Assembly (NCBI RefSeq): GCF_029931775.1
Contig: NC_079321.1
Location: 4,309,001 to 4,373,000 of the forward strand
DNA: 64,000 bases
Direction of reading: 5' to 3'
DNA from: Euleptes europaea
Lineage: Eukaryota > Chordata > Lepidosauria > Squamata > Sphaerodactylidae
Below are positions 19,901 through 31,900 of this stretch, in pieces (positions within the stretch are counted from its first letter, which is position 1; every line of letters begins with the position of its first letter). The notes under the pieces were generated by a model. The model was not told the DNA's origin. It ran no database searches and saw nothing but the letters and a program-made list of their open reading frames with translations. A program made the translations under genes and the position numbers.

Positions 19901-22900
19901 AGAGTTCAATTGCCAAGGTGGCCATTTCCTCCAGGGGAACTGATCTCTATCAGCTGGAGATCAGTTGTAATACCGGGAGATCTCCAGCTATTACCCGGAG
20001 GTTGGCAACCCTAGTGGCCAACCAGGTGCCTCTAGGAAGCCCTCAAACAAGATGACTGCAGCAGCATTGTCCTGCCTGTGTTCCACAGCACCTAATATAA
20101 TAGGCATGCTCCTCTGACCCTGGAGGGAATAGGTATGCATCATGACTCGTATCCATTTTGACTAGTAGCCATGGATAGCCCTCTCCTCCATGAACCTGTC
20201 CACTCCCCTCTTCAAGCCTTCCAAGTTGGCAGCCATCACCACATCCTAGGGCAGGGAGTTCCACAATTTAACTATGCATTGTGTGAAGAAATACTTCCTT
20301 TTATCAGTTTTGAATCTCTCTCCCTCCAGCTTCAGCAGATGACCCCGCGTTCTATTATTATGAGAGAGGGAGAGAAGCTTCTCCCTGTCCACTCTCTCCA
20401 TACCATGCATAATGGCTCAATTATGGCTCGATTATATATTCCCCCACCCTGCCAGGGTCTGGAAAGCTGGCTTTTTGTAGAGTCTTGACTGTGCTGAGGC
20501 AGACAGGCAGCCCCCAAACATGCAGTAGAAGTGCTGAGTCTGGTTGTGGTAAGGATGAAGCCCAGCCAGCAGACTTTCTCTACCTTTTAAGGAGAATCAA
20601 ACCCACTTACAGTCTCCTTCCCCTTCCCACAACAGACACCCTGTGAGGTAGGTGGGGCTTAGACAGTTCGGAGAGAGCTGTGACTAGCCCAAGGTCACCC
20701 AGCAGGCTGCATGTGGAGGAGTGGAGAATCAAACCCGGTTCTCCAGATTAGAATCCGCCAATCTTAACCACTACACCATGCTGGTGTTTCACCTCTGAGC
20801 CATGGCCCCTCCCAGAACAGTAAGATAGCTCTTACTTTTGTATGGCTTCGTTTCAGTGCTAACAGAGCCAAAGAGGTATATGCTGACCTGCTTCAGTAGA
20901 CATCCTTGCTTGACCACGGTGCCTCTGAACTCTTCAATGAAGACTGTGTCGTCGTCGCTGGAATTCCCTTCACAGAAGAACCCACTGTCTGCCTGTTTGA
21001 ACAGAGGGAAGAAGTTGTGGTTAGTAGTCTAAAGGGATCCTCTACATTCAGGGAACATAAAGGGGGCCTTTAAATCCCAGTGCCAGGAGGGAACATCAGG
21101 GGAAGGCTTCGGCCTTTATTCCCTATTGTTAGGGTTGCCAACCTCCAGGTACTAGCTGGAGACCTCCCGCTATTACAACTGATCTCCAGTCGATTGAGAT
21201 CCGTTCCCCTGGAGAAAATGGCCGCTTTGGCCATTGGACTCTATGGCATTGAAGTCCCTCCCCTCCCCAAGCCCCACCCTCCTCAGGCTCCGCCCCAATA
21301 ACCTCCCGCCGGTGGCGAAGAGGGACCTGGAAATCCTACCTATTGTTGGCCCTCCAGAGGAACTGGTTGGCCACTGTATGAGACAGGATGCTGGACTAGG
21401 TGGACCCCTGGTCCAATCCAGCAGGGCTCTTCTGATGTTCTTATGGAGGCCTCAGCCTCTCTGCCCTGTTTGTTGGCCCTCCAGAGCAACCAGTTGGCCA
21501 GTGTGTGAGACAAGGTGTTGGACTGGATGGTCTGATCAAGGCCGGGGTCTTTTAATGTTTTTAAGTGCTTCTTGCAGATGTTTGGCCTGTGGATCTAGAC
21601 TGGCAAGTATTCCAGTGGCTGTGAGACTTCCCAAAAATTGAATTATCGTACCAAAATGGGGAACAAGCCACTGCCGGCCGGCAGACTCAGCTCTCTCCTC
21701 CTCTGCATAGCGCCTTCAGGCTTACTTTATCATGCACGTCTGCCTTCCTTGAAAAGGGCAAAGGACTCTGTAACCACTAGGGTTGCCAGCTTCAGGTTGG
21801 GAAATCCCTGGAGATTTTGGGGGCAGAGCCTGGGGAGGGTGGGGTTTGGAGAGGGGAGGGACTTCAGTGCCATAGAGTCCAATGGCCAAAGCGGCCATTT
21901 TCTCCAGGGGAACTGATCTCTATCAGCTGGAGATCAGTTGTAATAGTGGGAGATCTCCAGCTAGTACCTGGAGGATGGCAACCCTATCCCCAGTGTGAAC
22001 AATAGCAGCTCAGGCACAGTTCTTTTCTTAGCACATACCTTCGAGGAAAACTTTCTTTAAAAAAAAAAACTTTCACTTCATGCCGTGCAATCAGTGTCTG
22101 CAACAAGCAACCCTCGTAGTTCGTACCCTTCCAGGAAATCGTATCACCGGCCACGGACATGGTGAGTGTCTCATCTAGACGTAGCCCTCCTCTGAATTTA
22201 TTCAGGAATGAGTCAGCGGGCAGAGCCAGAGTTTTACATGTGCACTTGATGACCTAGCGAATGCATGCAAACCAAAGGAGGCTCTAGTCTCTAGCATGTA
22301 TATTTCAGCATGCAAACAGAACAACTGCAGAAGGCTATATTGCCTCCGCTTATATTTTCAGAAAGCCTGTGAAAGGGGTTTGCCTCATGTACATGGTTAA
22401 CCACCTAGGGCCAAAAAAACCCACAATGCCCCGCCCTCAAAAGAGCGACGTGTGACCAGAATACATTTACTGATGAACACAAGACCCTTTCCCAAGCAGC
22501 GGCTAACCAAAACTTGCTCCATGGCCCTTGACTCATAGGCACTCTCTTTCCTGAAGTCGCTGCTAAGTCATGCTTCTTCAGAAGAGCCGTTTGATCAAAT
22601 GTCTGTGTGAAGTGCCACCAAGTCGCAGCCGAAGCCAACTGCCACTTTCCTCAGAGGACTTGGTCTCCAGACCCCTCACCATCTTTGTTGCCCTCCTCTG
22701 GACACGTTCCAGCTTGTCTACATCCTTCTTAAATTGCCGTGCCCAAAACTGAACACAGTACTCTAAATGAGGTCTGATCAGAGCAGAGGAAAGCAATACC
22801 ATCATTGAGATTGAGGAGCCCTGCTCTATAGAAGATGCTCTGGTGGTCATATTAAAAAAAAAAAACCACCATGTGGTTTGCCTGCCTATACCTACTTCTT

Positions 22901-25900
22901 GACAATTCCTCGCCTCTCTAGAGCCTTCTTTCTAGCTAGATTAAATGCTAACCCTTCTATGGTGACGCAAGGCAGAATTTTGAATTTACCGTACTCAGAA
23001 AGGAGCTGTCTGTGCTCTTCTGGCTCCATCGACTCATTAGCTCATGTGCTCTTGGAATGTCATTCCTATGAGGACCTTAGAGCACGATATCTCTCTCCTC
23101 TTTTAATACATAAAGCCAATGCTTCTGTGACTGATATAACGCCTCTTTTACTAAGTGATCGGGATCCCAAGGCTACATTAGCAGTGACAAAATTTATCTC
23201 AGTCCTTATTTCCCTCAAACATTAGATTAAAAACTATGCTGCTCAAGATCAGTGGATCAAGGAGAGAGGGAGAAAGGGATGGAAAGGAAAACCCCACAAC
23301 GTTCACATACAAAGTAATAAAAGGCGTCCTGATGGTCCAGGAAGGAGGTTTCTGCCAGCCCTTCAGCCGCATTCTTGGATGCATCTCCAGCGGGTTGAAA
23401 ATAACCTTCGTTCAAGAGGGCAGACGCCAGCAGTAGACCCTCTTGGCGGTTTCGGATGGAGTTGTTTGACAATAGCCAGTCAATGACACAGCTGCCTAGT
23501 GGGAGCCGAGGACAGAGATGAGGCATGAAACACGGAAATACGCTACGGTTGCCAGCTGTGGGTTGAGAAATACCTGGAGATTTTGGGGGCCGAGTCTGGG
23601 GTGGGCGGGGTTTGGGGAGGGGCTTCAATGCCATAGAGTTCAATGGCCAAAGCAGCCATTTTTGTCTTAATCAGCATATTTAATTTTAGTTTGTTTTTGT
23701 GAACATGGCAGGGAGAGACTCTGGAGGGCTTTAAAGATGTTTTGCTCTTCTTATCGAATGACCTGCCTTTCTTTAGGGTTTATGTATTTATTTTCAATTT
23801 ATACCCTGCCCTCTGTCCCCGGCTGATAGATATATCATCAATCAGCCACGTGTTATTTCCCTATTCTAAATCTTAATGGATGTATAAAATTACATCTTTA
23901 TGGTGAGAAGAGTTGTATAAATAAGAAATCTCTCCCCCCACCCCACCCAAAATAGGTTTGCCAGCTCCAGGTTGGGAAATACCTGGAGATTTGGGGGATG
24001 GAGCCTGAGGAGGGCGGGGTTTGGGGAGGGGAAGGACTTCAATGCTATGGAGTCCAATTTCCAAAGCGGCCATTTTTTCCAGGGAAAACTGATCTCTATC
24101 GGCTGGAGATCAGTTGTAATAGCGGGAGATCTCCAGCCACCACCTGGAGGTTAAACTGAGACAAAAGTTGCACACGTACTAATATAGTCAGGCTGTGAGA
24201 AAGAATAGTACAAGGCTCTCAGCTTACTGCAAAAACATACATTAAATAGTGAAACAGTGAACGTGCAAACATACATCAAAGGAAACTTATCAAAAACTAA
24301 GACTGACAAATTATAGAAAACAAAGTAGTGAAGGCTACGACAGTATCAACAAGCTACTATATACAAAAGATAAGAAATTTATAGTTGGTCTCGTAAGACT
24401 CCAGTAAATTCCATCTACGCTTTATTCCCACAGGAAACGGGAAAGATGACAGACGTCAGAAGGAGTTGGAACGCCGTCCGGATGCTTTGCGTTTTCACTG
24501 CTCCTCGGGCAGCTTCATCAGCTCTCCATTTAACAGGAGTCAAAGCTCCTTAAGAATGAAATAGACTTCTAATAATACTGGTGCTTTTTCAGCGCCCGAC
24601 GGGCTGCTCCGCTCTAGACTGCTTAGCAGTTTTCACTGTTTCACTATTTAATATATGTTTTTGCAGTAAGCTGAGAGCCTTGCACTATTCTTTCTCACAA
24701 CCACCTGGAGGTTGGCAACCCTACCCCCAAAAGAAACACACAACATGAAAAGCTATTCATATGAATAAGGGCTCTCTACCTGTGAAGCAGTGGTTGAAAA
24801 TTTTCTTGTCTTTTTCCAGTTTCATTTCTCTGATTCCTTTGTCTGGGTCCTTCATTGAGAGATACAAAGTGCTGTGCGGGGAAAGAAGCATGGGATAATT
24901 GGAGAAGCACGTTAAGTTGCAGTGTAATTACTGGTAAGTCTTTTTGTCCTCAAATAAAATGCAAAGACGACCTACTGATCTCCCTGTGGAAGGAAATACA
25001 GAGTCTCATATTTATATTATGCACAGAATTATAAGGGACTGTTGAATTTTGTATTTTGTGAAGCTTACTTTGCATTTTGTATGTTGTGGTACTTACCTGG
25101 GTGGCTGCGTGCGTTTCAGCTGTAAGTCGGTCATGCTGTATATGTCTTATGTGTTATTGTTCATGGTTGATATTGTGATATGTCGATAAATCGCTGTACT
25201 TTAGACAAATATATATGGTTGTATTAATTTTGGAGAGATGGTCTGTATATAGCACATACAGCTGTGAGTTGTACATTGGTCAGCTTGCTGTGTCAAACCG
25301 CCAGGCAACCCCTACCTCCCCACCTTCAACTTGCATTTTGAACACTGTGGGTGGAACATTACTTTGGCGAGGTGTTTTGGGAAGAGAAAGGGCTAACACA
25401 GACACTTAACGGCTTCTCCCTTTTAAATTTCTGCAGCTTCCCTCCAACAGAAAGTTCCAATAAAGAGCTGTTTTATGCGTATTTGTGCATTACGGTATTT
25501 TCTATGGGGGAGCTCCATCTAATTGTTAATACTTTTGAAATGATTGTTTTAGGATGCTAGAGCATGTTTATATAGTCCAACGATGGACTTCTGCTGGAAC
25601 CAAGTTAAAAGACCTTTTCCTCAACATACCCCAAGTTGATGGATGAAGGCAGCTTGATAGACTTCCGAGTAGATTTCCTGGAAAACCTTTTGCCTCCCTC
25701 AATGCATTTAATGGCTTTCCTGATGTCTTTCACCCAGGCATCTCTTTCCTCGAGGTGAGAGGCTTGGAAGAAGTGGTCCTGCTGTTTGGTGGTGGTGAGC
25801 TTGACAACAAACTAGAATAGATTTTGTCAAGGTTAATGCCTATCCATTGCATGAATAGCGATACATTTTGGAGGACAATTCATGCCAACAAACAGCAAAC

Positions 25901-28900
25901 TGCCATGTCCAAAACAACCTGCTAAAAAGGGCAAGCGTCGGAACAGGCCCTGACCTGGATGGCCCAGGCTAGCGTTATCTCGTCAGATCTCGAAAGCTAA
26001 GCAGGGTCTGCCCTGGTCAGTACTTGGATGGGAGCCCACCAAGGAAGTGGATCCTAGAGATTTCTCTCCAGGATCAGATGGGCATGCCTATTATATTATA
26101 TCAGATGCTTTGGAGCACAGGCAGGAGAATGCTGCGGCAACTGTCTTGCTTTTGGGCTTCCCAGAGGCACCTGTTTGGCCACTGTGTGAACAGACTGCTG
26201 GACTTGATGGGCCTGGGTCTGATCCAGCAGGGCTTTTCTTATGTTCATAAGTCCAGGGTCGCTACACAGAGGCAGGCAATGGCAAACCACCTTGGTCTGT
26301 CAACCCTGACCTGGATGGGCCAGGCTAGCCCAATCTTATCAGCAGGGTCGGCTCCAGTTAGTACTTGAATGGGAGACCACCAAGGAAGTCCAGGGTCACT
26401 ACACAGAGGCAGGCAATAGCCAACCACTTCTGTCTTTGCCCTCACCTGGATGGACCAGGCTAGCCTGATCTCATCAGACCTCAGAAGCTAAGATGGGTTG
26501 GCCCCATTAAATACTTGGATAGGAGACCCATGAAGGAAGTCCAGGGTCACTGTACAGAATAAGGCAACGGTGAACCACCTCTGCTTGTCTTTTGCCCTGA
26601 CCTGGATGGCCCAGGCTAGCCAATCTTGTTAGATCTCAGAAGATAAGCAGGATTGGCCCCGGTTAGGACTTGGATGGGAGACCACCAAGGAAATCTAGGG
26701 TTGATACACAGAGGCAGGCAATGGTCTCATTAAGTCAGCTGTGACTTGATGGCACTTTACACACACACCGTGGGAACAGACAGTAAAAGCACTGTCTTCA
26801 ACTGGGTTAGACCTTTCTATGTCCATTGAAGCCCATGGGCACAAATCCACATAGTTCTCACAAGAACGATAATGCATTTACTGAACTCGAAGGGGCTCGA
26901 TCACAACCGTAGCTCAGCCAGACATCTTGGTCAATTTTAACTCAGTTAGTTTTAGGGGTGCTGGAACTAGGGTTGCCAGTACGGTTGCCAGGTCCCTCTT
27001 TGCCACCGGAGGGAGATTTTTTTTGGGAGGAGCCTGAGGAGGGCGGGGTTTGAGGAGGGAAGGGACTTCAGTGCCAGAGTCCAATGGCCAAAGTGTCCAT
27101 TTTCTCCAGGGGAACTGATCTCTATCAGCTGGAGATCAGTTGTAATAGCGGGAGATCTTCTGCTACTACCTGGAGGTTAAGCAAAAAAGGGGTTTTGATA
27201 TAACAAGCTCACAAGCCACAAATAATAAGAATTAGCAGTGTCTATGTCAATTTGAATTATATTATGTAAGCAACATACAACATCACAAGCCATGCATCAA
27301 AAAGCATATTACAGCATATGGTTAAATAATATGGTACAAATGTCTCCACAACACAATATAGAACCAGTGTACAATGTAAGGTGAAAGTCCCAAGAAGTAC
27401 AACTTTCACCTTGTACACTGGTTCTGTATTGTGTTGTGGAGACATTTGTACCTTATTATTTAACCACATGCTGTAATATTCTTTTTGATGCATGGCTTGT
27501 GATGTTGTATGTTACTTACATAATATAATTTAAATTGACAGACACTGCTAATTCTTATTATTTGTGGCTTGTGTGCTTGTTATATCAAAACCCCTTTTTT
27601 GCTTAGCTTAATAACAGCGCACGCTCTTTAATTACTACTACCTGGAGGTTGGCAACCCTAAGCCTTATGAGGGCAGGGTTTGGGGAGGGGAGGGTTTTCA
27701 ATGCCATAGAGTCCAACTGACAAAGCTGCCATTTTCTCCCGGGGAACTGATCTCTATCGGCTGGAGATCAGTTGTAAAAGCAGGAGATCTCCAGCTAGTT
27801 CCTGGAGGCTGGCAACCCTAGCTGAAACACCGGCTGTTCCGGTTCACATTCTGCTCGGCTCTCAAGAGGAAAGAAAACCAGGGAGAGAAATAGCTTCCCT
27901 GACCATGGACAAACCTAAAAAGAAACATCCAACCAAATAAAAAAAATACTGGTGAAGTTTTGCAGTTCTAAATTGTGGGCTGTGGTATATTTGGGAGGAA
28001 AACCCCCAACAACCAGCAATGCATGTTATTATTTCTCATCTCACTTTAACTGTGAAGCGCACAGAGCTTATTTTGTCTGAGTGTGAAAACCAGTGGTGTG
28101 TGTGCGCTGAGTCATTTGTGTTTGAATTGGAGGTGTGGTTTGAACATGATGTGAGCTGGTTTTCAAGAAGCAGGGTGGGATTTTCACCATCTGCCTGAAT
28201 GGTGTTTGCGGGAGGAGGGGAACCCCCGTGTCCTTTCAAGCCCTGCAATCTGTAGGGTTGCCAGCCTCCAGGTGGTGGCTGGAGATCTCCCACTATTACA
28301 ACTCCAGCCGATCGAGATCATCAATTCCCCTGGAGAAAATTGCCGCTTTGGCCATTGGAGTCTATGGCATTGAAGTCCCTCCCCTCCCCAAGCCCTGCCC
28401 TCCTCAAGCTGCACCCCAAAAATCTCCAGGTATTTCCCAACCCGCCCTGACCTGGATGGCCCAGGCTAGCCTGATCTCATCAGATCTCAGAAGCTAAGCA
28501 GGGTCAGCCCTGGTTAGTATTTGGATGGGAGACCACCAAGGAAGACCAGGGTTGCTGTGCAGAGGAAGGCACTGGCAAACCACCTCTGTTAGTCTCTTGC
28601 CATGAAAACCCCAAAAGGGGTCACCATAAGTCAGCTGCAACTTGACGGCACTTTACACACACACACATTTCCCAACCCGGAGCTGGCAACCCTAGCTCTC
28701 TGGCATCTGCCAGATCTGACCCCAAGGTCCCCCCTTGTAAATTAGAATTTACCCATTCCATATGCTGTAGTACCCAGCCACTAACAATTACGTTAGGGTT
28801 GCCAAGTCCCTCTTCGCCACCCGTGGGAGGTTTTTGGGCGGAGCCTGAGGAGGGCGGGGTTTGGGGAGGGGAGGGACTTCAATGCCATAGAGTCCAATTG

Positions 28901-31900
28901 CCAAAGCAGCCATTTTCTCCAGGGGAACTGATGATCTCGATCAGCTGGAGATTAGTTGTAATAGTGGGAAATCTCCAGCTACTACTGGAGGTTGGCAACC
29001 CTACAGAGTGCAGGGCTTGAAAGGACACGGGGGTTCCCCCCTCCTGCAAAAGCCATTCAGGCAGATGGTGAAAATCCCACCCTGCTTTTTGAAAATCAGC
29101 TCACATCATGTTCAAACCACACCTCCAATTCAAACACAAATATATTCCTTTGGCATATTCAGGAAACCGCATATATACTTACCATTCTCTTTCCAAAATC
29201 CTGGCAAGGGCTCGTGAGGGCACTTCCCTTCAGGGGGATCATTCCTTTTGGACTGTTGTCTGTCTTCTTCTTGAAGTATTCGATTCCATCTTCCGAGAGG
29301 ACCACCCACATCGGTTTCCAGGTGTTGAACATGCTACCCTAGTTTCAAGCCAATGAAAATAACGTTATTTGCTTGGCCTGTTGTGGCAGTCTGGAGGAGA
29401 GAATTTTCACGTCAGCCAAAGTCAGCAATGAGTAACGACAGCTACTATACTCATGGATCTGTGTTTGCTTCAATCCCATGAGAGCTAAGAAAAAGTACAG
29501 AATCTGGTACTGGATGTAGAAATCAGATATGTGACCCCCTCCAGCATTCATTTTTTAATAAACTATTCTACTTTGTTTTATTTGACCACCAGTGTGATTA
29601 ATGGTTAGAGCAGGGGTGTCAAACATAAGGCCTGAGGGCCGGATCTGGTCCCTTGAGAGTTCTTATCTGGCCCGTGAGCCAGCCGAGGCAGCCACCACCA
29701 CCACCCCACTCTCGATCTGGCCCAGCAAGGCATGGCCCGGCCCGACCAAACGGCATTTATGTCATATCCGGCCCTTGAAACAAATGAGTTTGACACCCCT
29801 GGGTTAGAGTGTTGAACGAGGATCTGGGAGACCCAGGTTCGAATCCCCATTCGGCCATGGAAACTTGCTGGGTGACTTTGGGCCACTAGCCAACCTAGGG
29901 CCAGGGTGGGCCATCGAGATCAGGGTGTGGGTGGTTTGCCACTGCCTGCCAATCACCACCACAACTGCAGCCCTGTATTTGAGATGATGGTTCTGTTGGC
30001 TTGCCAGGCCCCGTAGCTCCACCAGCAGGAGCTTTGTGGGGCTGCGGCTGCAGCGCGTGATGTGTGTGCATGCCTGGCGCGGCGCACGCACACCCCACAT
30101 GGTTTACCTGGAAGCGACGCGGACACTCTAGCGATCTCGGCAGAAACTCTATGGTTTCCATAGAGTTTGAGCCGAGGTTGCCAGAGCGTCTGTGTCGCTT
30201 CCAGGTGAACCTGAAAGTGACGCATGCACAGCGTGCGCGCATATGTAAGCGCACTGCCCGCAGGCCCTCAGCTGGTCGGTGGGCGGCCTGGTGGATTGGT
30301 GGGATTTTACCTGCCACCACCGGGCACTTGGCAACCCTATATCTGGGTTTCTAAAGCAAGCAGCAAAGTTTCCCACAGGCTAAGCCCCTGACACCTCCCC
30401 TCTTGCAAACTAAGAACTGGAGAAAGGAAACCACAAGATACAACCCCTGTGATCATGATTAATATGCGTACCCACCCTTTGTGGGTGAAGAACGACCACA
30501 CATTTCCTTTCAGTGAATGGAATGCCCCTTAATACAAGTTTTTTATATATATTAGTGACTTAGGAAATACACATACTATGAATTCAGGATGCTTAAACGG
30601 CCGCTGGTTCAGCTCACAGTCTGTTCACTAGTTACAGAGGCCCATTTAAGCTGTTTGCAAACAGTTTGCGTCAGTTCGTTGGGTTACTTTTCACGTATTT
30701 GGACAATACAATGCAGTGGAATCAGCAGAGTCTTAGAGTTGCCAGATCTCCAGGAGGGGCCTGGAGTTCTCCTGGAATGACAACTGACCTCTAGACTACA
30801 GAGATCAATCAGTTCCCTTGAAAATGTGTTACTGACCCAAAGTCACTCAGCAAGCTTTCATGGTGGCGGGGTGGGGGGGATTTGAATGTGGAACTCCCAG
30901 ATCCTAATCTGACACTCTGATCACTTCACCACACTGGCTGTGAACCCCTGTCTGAGGTGGACTACAGAAAGGTAAACCGATTGGAAGTTTGCAGCTGCCA
31001 GACACAGTGATTTTGCCTTTGGGACATAAGAACATAAGAACGGCCCTGCTGGATCAGACCAAGGCCCATCAAGTCCCCTCCACCATTGGGCACTGTGGTG
31101 GGGGGATGGGTTTTGGATTCAGGGCACGATGAGGCTTATAGAGTGATTTGAATATTGTATTAGTCGATAAATTGTGCGCTGAACATGTAATTTTTTTCTT
31201 TTTATGTATATGTATTTTATAATTTTTTTTCTTTTTTTGTGTTTATTATAAAAATAAAAAAATTATTTTAAAAAAAAAGGCCCATCAAGGCCAGCAGTCC
31301 GTTCACACAGTGGCCAACCAGGTGCCTCTAGGAAGCCCACAAGCAAGACGACTGCAGCAGCATTATTCTGCCTGTGTTACACAGCACCTAATATAACAGG
31401 CATGCTCCTCTGATCCTGGAGAGAATAGGGATGCATAGTGACCAGTATCCATTTTGACTAGGTGTGAAATTTGCAGCATCCCTGCTATGAATGACCTCTC
31501 CTCTAATTTGAAGTTACACAAGACAGCCCATGACTAATGTAGTGATAACACCCACACTAACATGGGCTACAGGGTCTGTCACCATTGGGTATTCCCCAAG
31601 AGAGGATTTTGTAATTCTACAAAGGGACTTTTCCTTAAGTACTATTGCCAAATGCAGATATTTTACAGCGAATGTTGGGTACAACGATATTGAAACTGAA
31701 TGCTGTTTTCTACATTAACGCATCTGCCTTGAAATCTCTTCAGAATTACTTGAAGGATTCTAACTTTTGACTCTAACGGGTTCATGTCCTGCCTCTGAAA
31801 AAGACATATGCTCCATGCTCCATCTTGGAAAGAAGGAGGAGGAGGAGTTGGTTTTTATATGCCGACTTTCTCTACCACTTAAGGAATAATCAAACTAGCT

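Larger units (their letters stand above)
28105..29144. repeat. Inverted duplication of about 140-bp arms plus MITE ends
   Basis: The left arm 28105-28252 and right arm 29004-29144 are reverse complements, for example CATTCAGGCAGATGGTGAAAA on one strand against TTTTCACCATCTGCCTGAATG on the other. Each arm borders a MITE end facing inward. The centre holds a 5S SINE. PLEK exon 2 begins 39 bp past the right arm. Confidence 0.8.

Noticed and set aside
22878-23225. A possible host gene with a Cys/His motif
   Set aside because: The pattern is that of LINE ORF2 C-termini, and it sits inside a PLEK intron without splice context.
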